From: Sapria himalayana
Taxonomy: Eukaryota > Streptophyta > Magnoliopsida > Malpighiales > Rafflesiaceae
Direction of reading: 5' to 3'
Assembly (NCBI GenBank): GCA_029783825.1
Contig: JAREIK010010175.1
Coordinates: 1-64,000, forward strand
Length of the DNA: 64,000 nt
Shown here in pieces: positions 51,641 through 63,842 of this stretch; within the stretch, counting starts at the first letter, position 1; each line of letters starts with the position of its first letter. A program made the translations under genes and the position numbers. Under the pieces are notes generated by a model. That model was not told the origin of the DNA and searched no databases. It saw nothing but the letters and a program-made list of their open reading frames with translations.

Positions 51641-52018
51641 GTTGCTGCTACTCTTGCCACTGCTATTGTTGTCCCTGTTGCTACCAATACCACTACTACT
51701 GTCGCCATTGCTGACACCGCCGCTGGCCACTGCCGCCATCGGCCACTGTGGTGGCTGCCACCGTTGCTGTCGGTGCTACCACTGCATGCTGCAACTGTCA
51801 CTTCCACTACTCCTGCCGCTGCTACCACCGCGTCCGCTGCCATTACCACCTCTGCCATTGCTTCCATAGCTTTTGGTGTTGCTGCTGCTTTCGATGCTAC
51901 CGCTACTTCCGGTGCTGACGTTGCGTCTGGTGTAGCCACTGCTACCGCCGTGGCCACCGCCACTTCCGGTGTAGCCGCCGCCGCTGCCTCCAATGCCATC
52001 GCTCCTACCAATACATCT
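51636..52018. repeat. GC-rich triplet-repeat island, copy 1
   Basis: About 380 bp of 3-bp periodic sequence (GCTGCC, GCCACT, ACCGCC variants) in AT-rich DNA. It is open in several frames on both strands and gives Ala/Val/Thr-rich or Leu/Pro-rich translations, as any such repeat would. It sits where the related element has the KGVRWTKK exon. Confidence 0.8.
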
Positions 52019-52434
52019 TAACTTAAAATTTAATTAAATAATTTGATATTTTTATATTAAAATTAATAAAAACAGAAACTAAAAATAAAAATTTTAAATT
52101 AAACAAAAAAAATTCATTTAAGACCTTATTCTAATACAATATTTTAAATAACTAAAAAAACAAAAATTATATTACATCTTATTAATCAATGTATCTACTG
52201 ACTGTGTATAGAATATAATCTATCAATGCATTGATGTTGCTTTCTCTCTCCCTGCTCCTCCGATCACCAACTTTCTACTGTGAAAAAGCTGTCTGGACCA
52301 CGGTGCTTCATGCCTATTGAAAAATACATTCACTTATACAAGCTTCTAATAAGAACAATGCGGCACCATATCTGTCAAAAATTTAAACCACTAAATCAAA
52401 TCAAAATAAATTTAAAAAAATTATGTTTTGTTAA

Positions 52435-52640
52435 ATATATATTACTACAGCAAAAATATACATATATACTAGCATTTCCCTCGTAGATATATTACTGGAG
52501 TATTTGTACATATAAATTACAGTATTATGCGTACATATATGCCAAGTACATATATACTCAGTATATATGTACATAAAATACTACAGAATTATATTACATA
52601 TAAACTAACTATATACATATGTATATACTACATTTGTTGC
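52435..52640. repeat. Palindromic TA repeats, copy 2
   Basis: Same family, directly left of the second triplet island (contains GAGTACATATATACTC-like inverted words and CAGTATATATGTAC). Confidence 0.8.
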
Positions 52641-53045
52641 CATTCTCGCTGCTCTAGCTGTCACTGCCACCCTTCCCGGTCCTACTGTGGCTGCTGCTGG
52701 TGCTACCGCCACTGCAGGTGCTACCACCACTATTGGTGCAGCCGCCGATACCACTACTGCTTCCGCTGCCGCCAATGCCATTGCAGCCATTGCTGCCGGT
52801 GCCGTTGCCACTGCCGTTGCTGCCGATGCTGCTGATGGTGTTGCTTCCTCTGCTTCCTCCGCTCTTTCCGCTACAGCCACTGCCATCACTACTGATGCTG
52901 CCAATGCTGTAGCCGCTGCCAATGCCATCACTACCACTGCCACCTCTACTGCTGCCGCTACCACCATTGCAGCTTCTGGCACCATTGCCGCCACTGCCAT
53001 CACTGTCGCGGCTACTACCACTGTTGTGGCTACCGCTGGTGATAA
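52636..53045. repeat. GC-rich triplet-repeat island, copy 2
   Basis: About 410 bp of GCTGCC/GCCACT/ACTGCC triplets, the longest island. It is followed on plus by ATAGGCTTTTACATACCAAT, homologous to the exon edge in the related element (in reverse, ATTATAGGTATATAAAAG). Confidence 0.8.
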
Positions 53046-53584
53046 TAGGCTTTTACATACCAATAATATGCTAAAACTCTACCCAAAAAATTTGGAAAAA
53101 TGCAAACATATTAATTGATATATAAAAATAGTTATTATAGACATGAACAAACAAAAATTACAGTTGATCGTCATACAATTTCAACAAAAATTTAATTAAA
53201 TAATTTAATTTTTTTTAATTAAATTTAATAAAAATAGAAACTATAAATGAAAATTTTAAATTAAACAAAAAAATTCATTTAATAACTTATTCTAATATAA
53301 TATTTTAAATAACTAAAATAATAAAATAATAAAAAATATATTACATCTTATTAATCAATGTATCTACCAACTGTGCATAAACTATAATCTATCAATGCAT
53401 TAATGTTGTTATCTCCATTTGCTCCTTCGATCACCAACTTTCAAAGTGAAAATGCTATCCGAGTCAATGTGCACCATGTTTGTTGAAATAAGTCTTCACT
53501 TATACAAGCTTCGTATGGGAAACAATGTAGTACCATATCTGTACGAAATTTAAACCACTAAATCATTTTAAAATAAATAAAAAA
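53046..53584. other. AT-rich unit with degenerate last-exon copy 3
   Basis: Part of the third tandem block. The exon homology at about 53340-53570 has several stops, and the rest is AT-rich without a gene. Confidence 0.5.
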
Positions 53585-53800
53585 AGCTATGTTTTGATAA
53601 ATATATATTACTGTAGTAAATATGTACATATATACTAGCATTTCAATTGTACATATATTACGGTAGTATTTGTACATATAAACTGAAGTATTATGCATAC
53701 ATATAAACTGAGTACATATATATACTCAGTATATATGTACATAAATTACTGTAGTATTAATTCTACGTATATATTGACTATATACATACGTATATACCGC
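53585..53800. repeat. Palindromic TA repeats, copy 3
   Basis: Inverted words ACTCAGTATATATGTACAT and TATATACATACGTATATACC, same family as copies 1 and 2. Confidence 0.8.
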
Positions 53801-53805
53801 ATTTG

Positions 53806-54045
53806 TTGTCGTTAATGCTGCTCCCTCTACTCCCGCCGCTGTTGCCACTGTCGCTACCACTACCACTGCAGATGACACTACTACTACCTATGCTGCCGGT
53901 GTTGCCTCAGCTGCCACAGCCCCAGCTGCTACTGCCACTGCTGCTGCCGCCGCTACCGGCAGCGCCGCTGCTTCTACTTTTACCAATGTCGTTGCTGCCG
54001 TTGCTGCCATCGTTTCCATCACTACCATTGCTGCCGCTGCTAAAT
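53806..54045. repeat. GC-rich triplet-repeat island, copy 3
   Basis: About 240 bp of GCTGCC/GCCACT triplets, the shortest island. It is followed by TAGACTTTTACATGCCTATT and the exon-edge sequence shared with the related element. Confidence 0.8.
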
Positions 54046-54519
54046 ATAGACTTTTACATGCCTATTATAGGCTAAAACTCTACCCAAAAAATTCAGAGAC
54101 ACAAAAACATATTCACAAATATATAAATACAAATATTATAGACATGAACAAACACAAATTAAAGTTGATTATCATACAGCTTTAACAAAAATCCAAAAGA
54201 TGTCCAGCAATTATGTTTAGAGATAAAGAGAGTGCAAAAATAAAATATTTTTAGAATAATAAAGATAAGATATGCTAGCCCTATTTTTGATAAAGCTGAA
54301 TCGGTAAATATGAGACACATGCATTGGAAAAACCGTGGTAATGTCTGAATGCTTTGAATCAGAATTTTTTTCTTTTCTCTCACATAATGTATCTTACAAA
54401 TATTCATAATTTGGTTTATCGAAAATGAAAGAACAAAACCAGAATAAAAAAAATTGAAACTTACAAAAAAATATCATAATTATTTGCTACACATAGACAA
54501 AATTAAATAATAGTTCAGA

Positions 54520-56332
54520 AATAATTCTTATACTCAATCATCCTCATAATTTGTAGGGAATGCTAGCCTATTCTGTGAGGATTCACAGGTGGATCTCGAA
54601 ATGCTATCTGATGCGCCAAAGTCGCTAACTATGACTCCATATAGGACATCTGCTGTTGCATTATTTTCTAAATTTTTTTATTTTCTTGCATTTCTTCCAT
54701 CAAATTAGTTATCTGCTCATCCTTTTTTTTTCATTTCGGTCACCATATCTACAATACGTTCATTTGCTTCCAATGCTTGTTGTTTGACCGCCTCTTCCAC
54801 CATCGCTGATAATGATAAATTAGAAGCACGACTGCTACAACAAAATACCACTCCGTTAGGTCAATTCCGTACACTCGCTGCTACTTTCGACCTCCAATTA
54901 TCTCCAAATAAATAGGATCATAGTCAATTGGTTGAAGATCCATAGAACCCTCAACTTGTTGATGAGCAGCTATCACATGTTCCTCCATTAGGTCCTAAGA
55001 TAAAATAGAGATAAAAACTTTTCTAGATTTACAAAAAATAAAATAAGTAGTTTTCTTTCAAAATAATTTTCATAATGTACTATTGTTTTATAAATTCTAA
55101 TTAATATAACCATTTCTTACTGCAATCATCTAAGAATTATTGTCAACATATTGACCATCCACTTTTTTCACATGCATCTCTTTGAAAATCTCATAAAAAT
55201 TTGGATCTCGACCCACTTCTCCAGCCTAGAATATGTTTTTAATAATTCATAAAAAACAAATGATAAAAAAATTTAACAAAATTATTAATACCATGCAGAG
55301 ATTGTAATTATTGGACTATTAGGACAACCACAAAATATAGGTATGTTTAGAATTTTAAATTAGTACAAAATCTTGAGCATGCTCAATGCTCGACTATGAA
55401 CCTCTAGTGTGTCGACAGATTCTTATACCTAGTCCAGCAACCTCACTTCATCAATTTTTGCTAGCAATATCTGATTTTTTCTTCACATCTGGCTCCTCCC
55501 AATAATTAAGCCACTTGGGTCAGTCTTCCTCGGATATAAAATTAGGCCTTACTTCCATTTTCTTTAATTTATAGACAAAATCAGAATACCGTTGAGCAGC
55601 TTTGATCTCTCATAATGACTTTATCTTTCTATCAAATTTGGGTGCACATGTGCAGTGATTCTATAAATAGAAAAATGACAAAAGAATTTATATTAACAAC
55701 AAGAATATAATTATTTAATCCTTAAATAATAACCAACATAAAAGTTAAGTAGTTAGATAATTAAGTTTCAATTCTTTTGTTATGTTATTTTTATCTGAAA
55801 GTCATTAAAATATGACTCTTTTGTCAATTCAAAAACTTTCTTCCAAGAGAAAGCTTTAGAATCAACCATTTTCTTGAAAGCCTTTGTAATTATAGTCGAA
55901 TACTTGTGAAATGGAATAAAACTATACACATAAATAAATACCATTGAAAAAAAAGCAAATCAAAACAATATAAAAAACCACTGACGGTAATATCAACATT
56001 TTTTTTCAAGTCATTTTTACATAATTTTTTTACCTCTCATCCACAATCTCAATTTCTAACTTTACAATGACTACAGAGGAATACACAGCATTTGATGATG
56101 CTGTTGGTATTGTAAATGAGGGAACAATCAGTGTAAAATGTGGTATAGAAGATAGAAATTGATCAAATGTTTGTGCAGGAATCACAATGGGTTGTGGGCT
56201 TACATCCAATAAATGTGATAGTAGAGGTCTCAATGATTGAGATTGTGATAGAAATAAAGATGGTGATTGTGATGTTGAAGTTTGGATTTGGTGGCTATGA
56301 GATGGTACTGATTCTACAACATGATATAACAT
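54520..56332 (-). pseudogene. Decayed Transposase_24-like accessory gene (TnpA role)
   Basis: Starts near 56332 with a Ser/Pro/Gln-rich head (SVPSHSHQIQTSTSQSPSLF). It continues with HKYSTIITKAFKKMVDSKAF (about 55880), then WPKWLNYWEEPDVKKKSDIA and a degraded HTRGS-x-SSIEHA (about 55430), the Transposase_24 signature. After an intron come GRDPNFYEIFKEMHVKKVDG (about 55200), then AAHQQVEGSMDLQPIDYDPI and RVYGI (about 54900). Stops and frame changes occur throughout. The protein family binds subterminal repeats and assists the TNP2 transposase. It lies just downstream of TNP2 on the same strand, as in En/Spm. Confidence 0.75.
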
Positions 56333-56540
56333 AATAGATGAATTTGGTTCATTTTCGTGCTCATGTCCACATCAAACACGACCACATCCTTTAGGCACCA
56401 TCTGCTGTACAAAATAAAACATAGAATAAAAAATAGAAATATGATGACAAGCATGCATTTTCGAATAAAACACACTAATAGATTTCAACAATATATAAAA
56501 AGTCTTTGATAGTTTTAATTTATAATAAAATTATAACAAT

Positions 56541-59500
56541 TTAATTATCAACATCACTATCATCCTCCAATGGATCTTCTGCTATTTTGTCTGAATTCGA
56601 TAGAAGTTGGAACTCATCTTCAGATAATAATTGATCATCTTCAATTTCTATTGTGCCACCATTTGAGTTACATAAATTTTCTAGATCTTCATCTACCTTC
56701 ACAGGCTCTATATTATTTATGTCAACATTCTGGAATGCCGGTGCTATTTCTAAGTCTGCACTTCTTTGTTGCGATGTTGATACTTCAAATATTGATTGAA
56801 CTTTAATTTTGAAAATCACCCACCAATCTTTCTTATCATGAGATAAACTCGAATATGTACAATAATATACCTGAGTGGCTTGAATTACTATAATAAATGG
56901 TTCATATCGATTATATCTATGTTTATGGTTAACATCTACTAGCTTATAATCCGAATGAATCTTTGTGCCCATATTTTGTGTAGGATCAAACTACTCACAC
57001 TTAAATAATACAATCCTATTTTTTTCGAGTCTAGGATACTCCAACTCAATAACTTTTTTGAGTTGACCATAATAATCAATCCCTATGCACTATAATTTGA
57101 GGCTTTAATGCATACACAACTATTCATTGTTATTTTAGAAGAATCGTGCCCGATTGTGTGAAATTTATATCCATTAACAAAATACCCATGATAGGTTGTC
57201 ACATATCAAAATGGGCCTTTACTTAGATTCTGAATAAAAATATTTGAATCTCCATTTGAATGATCAATTGCCTGTGACATAAATTAAAAAAATAATATTA
57301 ACAAATAAAAGATACTAATAAATTAAATAATTCAAAAATATAAAACTTAATTATACTCGCATAATTTTTTAACCAAATCAAAAATTTAGTTTCTAGCATA
57401 TAATTGACATCATTGCTGGAAATTGCTAGATGCCTATATTTTAACTACTCAACATAAATACTTCACAAATATTAAGAGAGAGAAAAAATTTATATCAATT
57501 TTTAATAATTCCTATTAAAGATAAAATTAAACTATGATTAAACATACAACCATTTTGGGTATACATACTCAATATATGGTGCAACCTCCTAACATTACGT
57601 AAAACGTAGCTCCGGGTTGCTTTGTACTCTTCATTTGTCATACAGCTCTTCATTGCTCTTCTAAATGCTCTTCCAAATACTCTTCTAGGGTGCTTGAAGA
57701 TAGATAGTTTATCCATAGAATCATCTTCTACCATCACATGACCTTCATAATTCCGCAGCACATTTCTATTCTTTGTATTGACATGATCCTCAAAATAATA
57801 AGAACAAAATGATGATGCTTCTTCTACAAAATATGCATTGCACATTGAACATTTAACTTTTGCCTTGTTTCTAACATTCAATTTCAACTTATGAAGAAAC
57901 CTATATCCATAATGTTAGGTTTCAATTAGATTAAATTAAAATAATACTTAGAGTACTAAATAATAAAACACAACAAATTGTTGTATTTACCTCTCAAAAG
58001 GATACATCCACCTGGATTTCACTGGCCCCACAATCATTGCTTCATATGCCAAATGCTAGCAAATGCTCCATCGAGTCAAAAAAACACGGTGAGAATATCC
58101 ACTCAAGCTCACAAATAATAAGTGGAATTTCATTCTCCAGCCTCACCATGTCATCTATTTTGATTGTGGTTGTAGTTAGCTTTTTTAAAAACATACTAAG
58201 TTCTATAAGGACCTTCCAAACACTTAGTGTAAGTAATTCAAGGAATGCAATTGGTATTAATCTCTGCATTAATACATGATAGTCATGACTTTTCATTCCA
58301 AATAACTTAAGATTCTTCATATCCACGTATCTACCCATATTTGACTGGCATCCATCAGGGAATTTCAAATTTTTAGTCCATTCATACAATATATGTCTTG
58401 CCTTCTTATCAAGTGTGTAGCATGCTTTAGAAAATTTTTCTATTTTCTTATCCAGTTTCAATTCAGGATGCCGACAGTAATCATTCAGCTCTTGTCTTGA
58501 TTTTAAAGTATCTTTTATTTTTCTATCTATATTAAGAACAATGTTAAAAATATTGTCAAAAATAATTTTGTCAATATGTATTACATCTAAGTTATGACGA
58601 ATTAAATTGGACTTCCAATAGGACAAGCCCGAAATATACTACATTTCCTCTAGCCAAATAATTTGCATATTGGTCCATTACTTCCAGTAGCTTCCTTTTG
58701 AGTTACCTTATTCAAACTCAAACTCTGAATCTCTGTCATAATATCATCTTCTGAATGAACTTATAGTGCAACTGTCATCATTGTTTAATTTTTTCAAAAT
58801 GCAGTTCTATTTCTTCAAAATGGATGATTCGTAGGTAGAAACTTACGATGTTTATCAAACCATGACAATATACCACTAAATTTGAGAGTAACTACATTAG
58901 AATTTGTAATGCAATACTGGCATGCAAATCATTCTGTAGTCCTCCAGCCTGACAATATTGAATATGTAGGAAAGTCACTTAACATACACATAAGGGATGC
59001 CCGCATAATAAAATTTTGCTTCTTTGATATATCATATGTATTCACGCCAACATCCCATAAATGATTTAATTCTGCAATAAGAGGCTTATGAAAACATCCA
59101 GCATGTCTTTTAGATTTTTTGGCCTTGGAACCAATATTGATAAAAACATATATTGCTCCTTCATAACCAACCATGGAGGCAAGTTATAAGGTGTCACTAA
59201 CACTGGTCATGTTGAATAATATTGTCATGATTGCCCAAATAGCTGAAATCCATTAGTGCAAAGAATCAATCTCACATTTCGACTTTCTACTGCAAAATCT
59301 TGATGTATATAATTAAAATGCTTCCAAGCAGGTGAATCTAATGTATGATGCATTACCCCTTCTTCAGCCTCATGCTCGGAATACCACCTCATATCATTTG
59401 CTGTAGTATTTGATGCATATAGTCTCTATAATCGAGGAATTAATGGAAAATAATATATCTTCTTAAAGACAAAACTTACAGCTAATTAAATCACTATCAC

Positions 59501-60190
59501 CGCCCCAATATAACATGCATCTATTTAAATAACAATTAATTTTTTTCACTGGTAGACTCATTCCTATTAGTAACTTCTTAGTGTTGTAAAAGTTATTAGT
59601 GATCAAATTATTATCCGAAACAATCTCCTTCATCAGTTCTTTCACCTGATCAAATAATTTTTGAAACAAATGATTTTGAGATTTTATGCTCATTAGTCGA
59701 GCTACAAGTGATAATTACGAATGTGTTTTACAACCAAGCCACAACTTTTTATCTGGAGCTTTACACATTTTATAAAATTTCTGAGCTTCAGGATTAGGTG
59801 GTTCATCCATTTAATCCATATTGAAGTCAGCACCAGCTGCTTCCATGTTCATTCTATGGTATGTGTTTGATGATTCTTCACCACAAAAAAATGATTAAAT
59901 ACCCTCATTTTGGTCAATAATCAGAGCCATTGTACTTTTCCTATGATAAATCCAAACAAAATAATTTGACACGAAGCTATATTTTGCCAAATGATATCTT
60001 ATAGTGTTTGCACATGAAAAGGAATATTACGACACTTGCGATGATTACATGCACAATTAATTTTTTCTCTATCCATCAATCTTGATTGACTACATGCAAA
60101 ATTGATGAAAGTTTCTAGCCTAGTTCTAAAATCTTTCTTTAAAAATATATTAATTACCCTTTTGTACATCCACCGATGATCTGAGCTCAT
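56541..60190 (-). pseudogene. Decayed TNP2-type CACTA transposase (TnpD-like)
   Basis: ATG at 60190 begins MSSDHRWMYKRVINIFLKKD (Transpos_assoc domain) with CACNHRKC at its end. Later pieces are at 59693-59463 (LMKEIVSDNNLITNNFYNTK), 59174-58929 (VFINIGSKAKKSKRHAGCFH, LIAELNHLWDVGVNTYD) and 58626-58042 (HNLDVIHIDKIIFDNIFN; DUF4218 with IKIDDMVRLENEIPLIICEL). A second exon at 57887-57495 has NVRNKAKVKCSMCNAYF and a Cys-rich FCSYYFEDHVNTKNRN. DUF4216 at 56972-56541 has GTKIHSDYKLVDVNHKHRYN and ends in an acidic tail. TNP2 is the nuclear cut-and-paste transposase of CACTA elements. This copy is better kept than the one at 34431 but still has several stops and is not functional. Confidence 0.88.
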
Positions 60191-60479
60191 TTTGCCCTGT
60201 TTTATTTACAAAATATAATACCCAATCATTATTTTTAATAAAACATTCTATTACTTCAAAATATACAAATATTAAATAATATTACTTATAGATAAATATT
60301 TAGAGATTAAATATCATGATTATTAAGGCATTGCATTTGTAGAATCTACATTAATAGATAAAGTAATTTTTAGCACGATAGAGATTAATCGATATCTCAG
60401 TTATAAAGGGCACAAAATACTAGATAAAGGGCACAAAATGTGATAAGGCACAAGAAAGGAAAGCAAAAAAAAGACATTT

Positions 60480-60561
60480 AATATTTGAAGGAGGATAGGG
60501 ATAGAGAGAGATAGAGATATAAGGTGGGGAGAGAGAGGTAAAGATAAATGGGGAGATGGGG

Positions 60562-60601
<40 letters not shown>

Positions 60602-60935
60602 GGAAGAGAGAGTGGGAGAGAAATGGTGAAAGGGAGAGAGGGGGAGTGAGGGGGGAGAGAGAGGGAGAAAGAGATAGGGAGAGAGAGAGAGGGGGAGAGG
60701 GAGAGAGAGAGGGAGAGAGAGAGAGGGAGAGATAGAGAGGGAGAGAAAGAGGGAGAGATAGAGAGGGAGAGAAAGAGGGAGAGAAAGAGGGAGAGAGAGA
60801 GAGGGGGGGAGAGAGAGAACAAGCAAGAAAGAAGAGCCAAAAAAATTAACAAGAGAGAGAGTGTGACATATAAATAAAAAGAGGAAGAGAATGACTGAAA
60901 GAATTATAGAGGGAGATAGAGACACATAGAGAGTT
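60480..60935 (-). promoter_or_regulatory. GA-rich polypurine tract upstream of TNP2
   Basis: About 450 bp of GAGAGA/GGGAGA, i.e. CT-rich on the coding strand, ending about 290 bp upstream of the TNP2 ATG. It matches the CT tract at 33876-34145 in the related element. The long Ser/Leu/Pro frames read from it are repeat artefacts. Confidence 0.6.
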
Positions 60936-61189
60936 TAATGTTATAATGAAGAATTATATAAAAGAAAATATAAGTTCTTCAGTAAAAATCTATCAAATAT
61001 TACTTTTTTTGTTATACATAAGTTCATATTTGAGCCTAAGGCCCAAGGGCTGGGATTAGGTAAAAGTATGACCCTTATTTGTATTATGCCATATATGAGC
61101 CTAATCTACGGATACTCTCGTGCTATGTGCTTACATATTTTGATATTATATCTTTAGCCGTTTTATTTCAAGTTAGTGTAACAAAATAG

Positions 61190-61353
61190 TATTATCCCAT
61201 ATATAATTATATGTTAGGATACATATAGTAAATGTAGTTATAAATAGTTACATTTAGTTTAACATTTAATTATATATAGATACATGCATACAAGTAGTTA
61301 TTAGTAAATATAAATAAGTGTATACAAAGTTATACACAATTATATAGATTTTC

Positions 61354-61391
<38 letters not shown>

Positions 61392-61697
61392 ACATAATAA
61401 AAAATAAAGTTATATTTATTTATATAGATCTTTTTATTGTTATACAAATATTTATATATAGTTATACACATTTAGTTAAACATTATGTTGTATGTTTTTA
61501 TACATAAAATTATAAATATAATTACATGTGGTTATACATATAGTTACACGTATGGTTAAACTTATATTTTTACATGTATGTATATATATTTTTGCATATG
61601 ATTTCATATATTTATACATATAGTTATGTATAGGTATGGACATACTAAAATACAATTTTTATACTAATATATAAAAATTTATTTTAAATACATGTTG

Positions 61698-61748
<51 letters not shown>

Positions 61749-62640
61749 TGTATAAAGTTTTTATAGTTATACATATAGTAAGATAGAATTATTTATAGTT
61801 ATATGTTATTATACATATAATATATATAGTTATAAAAATTAATATATCGTTAAACATTTAGTTATATATATATATACACGCATACGAGTAGTTATATTTA
61901 TTTATACATAATTATTTACAATGTTAAAAACAAATATATAGATTTACATATATGTGTATATATATATATGTATACATAGTTACAAATATAGTTATATTTA
62001 ATTATATAAAGATTTATATAGTTATACAAATATTTATAAATAGTTATACACATATAGTTAAACATAATGGTGTATGTTGTTATACATGTAATTATAAATA
62101 TAGTTACATGTGGTTATTCATATAGTTACACATATAGTTATACTTATGTTTATACATGTAGGTATATATATTTATTCATATAATTTTATATATTTATACA
62201 TATAGATATGTATAGGTATAGATATAGTAAAATACATTTTTATATACTAATATATACAAATGTATATTAAATATAAGATGTAAATTATATATTTAAATAT
62301 AGTTATGTATAAAGCTATTATAGTTATATATATAATAAGATACCATTATTTATAGTTATATTTTATTATACATATAGTATATATAGCTATTAATATTTTT
62401 ATATATTTAAACATATAGTTATATATAAATATATTCATACAAATATTTATAGTTATATGTATACATAGTTAAAATATAGGTATATTTAATGTTGTAGAGT
62501 GTTATATAATTATACAAATAATTATATATAGTTATACAAATATTTATACATAGTTATACACATATTGTTAAATATAATATTGTTTGTTATTATACATGTA
62601 TTTAAAAATATAGTTACATGTGGGTATACATATAGTTACA
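61190..62640. repeat. AT-rich tandem repeat of about 550 bp (about 2.5 copies)
   Basis: The landmark AGTAAGATAGAATTATTTATAG at about 61780 recurs as ATAAGATACCATTATTTATAG at about 62333 (about 553 bp apart). The accompanying words TTACATGTGGTTATACATATAG and ATGTATAGGTATAGATATAG are shared with 46.8-48.4 kb. Confidence 0.8.
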
Positions 62641-63489
62641 AAAATAATCATAATTCTAAACACTTAAAATAATCAAATCCTACTTGCATTATCATGATAA
62701 GGATTTTTGAATCCAAGATTTCTAAAAAGTTATTAGTTGGATGGTTGGTTACGTAATTAAATGGGTGTAAGCCCTTGGTTTGAAACAATTATTTTAGATT
62801 TTTAAATTTTTAAAAAACTTCTGTGAGATAAACAAGGTTAATGCATTTTGGTGCAACAAAAGTGGATGAAATTTATAATATTATAAGAAAAAATGTTAAG
62901 GGGAACCAAAATGAAAATAATTATGTTTTATTACAATATTTAATTTTAATATAACATTTGGGTACCCAAATTCAATATATTTATGATTTGGGTCTACCAA
63001 ATTACTATACTGATAATTAACTTCCTTTATTCATACGGAATATATATACTCAAGTATGCATATGAGTTTATGCAGAAACTCATTTTTTCATAATTAAGAA
63101 CATATGCATATGGAGTTCATAAATACTCTGTATGCATAAACATATGCATAAACCCATTTTTGCATACTGAGCAAGCTGAAAGAAGTTTATGCATAATGTT
63201 TTATTTAATTATATTGGAATACTTATGTGTATCCAAATTTAGGTTCTAAAATATAACTCAAATCATAGATATTTCTTTGGATTCCATAACATAATTGTTT
63301 ATTATATATGTGTATATATATACATATTGATTAAGGATGAAAAAATAAGTATTATTTTTATTATTAGTGTTGTGGAGGAATTCCAATTTTTTTGCAAAGT
63401 TAGATAAAAGTTAGTGCTATTTTTGGAAGAAACAAAATTTAAATAATAGTATTTTCAATGTCAAGAAAATCCATTTAATAAAATTTAAA
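62641..63489. other. Unique AT-rich spacer near the CACTA 5' end
   Basis: No gene. At 62731-62790 a stretch with GTTGGATGGTTGG and GGTTTGAAAC loosely resembles tRNA-type A and B boxes (possible SINE scrap). At 63050-63200 the words TATGCATAAAC/GTTTATGCA recur several times. Confidence 0.4.
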
Positions 63490-63842
63490 ATTGAACTAAT
63501 TTAAAAAAATTTTAGCGAGCAATATTTCGTCGCTAAAATCCCCGCTTCTATTGAGCGGAAGTTACGACAATTTTTAGTCACTAATCCATCGCTAAATCTG
63601 TTGGTAAAATCTCAGCTTTTCTTGAGGGGATGTTATGAAAATTTACCATTGCTAAATTTCCCGCTTTTCATTATAAGAATTTTCGAAAAATTATCACCCG
63701 CTAATCCGTCACTAATCCATTGCTATTTTTTTCATAAAAATATCATCAATCCCTTGCTATTCCCTAGCTAATCCCTTGCAATTTAGCTAAGGATTGATCC
63801 CTATCTAAAATTCCCTAGCTAAATTGATATTTTGTTGTAGTG
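63490..63842 (-). repeat. CACTA 5' terminal and subterminal repeats
   Basis: Repeated CGCTAAATC, CACTAATCC and CCTAGCTAATCCC words ending AAATTGATATTTTGTTGTAGTG. It is the near twin of 32431-32994. Confidence 0.82.

Larger units (their letters stand above)
51010..54180 (-). repeat. Three tandem copies of a roughly 1-1.2-kb block
   Basis: The landmark CATCTTATTMATCAATGTATC appears at 51184, 52185 and 53344 (spacing 1,001 and 1,159 bp). Each copy has, left to right on plus, AT-rich sequence, the last-exon homology, palindromic TA repeats, a GC-rich triplet island and (copies 2 and 3) the CCTATTATAGGCTAAAACTC-type stretch. The related element at 33-41 kb has a single copy without a triplet island. 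Confidence 0.85.
50523..63842 (-). mobile_element. CACTA (En/Spm) element, 13.3 kb, both ends present
   Basis: The left (3') end starts CAATACAAGAAAAATCTCAT and the right (5') end in reverse complement starts CACTACAACAAAATATCAAT. Both continue into TAGCTAGGG-rich subterminal repeats. The target duplication TAT lies at 50520-50522 and 63843-63845, with TCTA array outside. From the 5' end inward: AT-rich repeat, GA tract, TNP2 pseudogene, Transposase_24-like pseudogene, then three tandem copies of a roughly 1-1.2-kb block with palindromic TA repeats and GC-rich triplet islands. Size and order fit autonomous En/Spm elements, but the genes are broken. Confidence 0.9.

Noticed and set aside
51469..54075. 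Ala/Val-rich and Leu/Pro-rich proteins of 70-180 residues on both strands
   Set aside because: They come from GC-rich triplet repeats that are open in several frames on both strands. They are described as triplet islands, not as genes.
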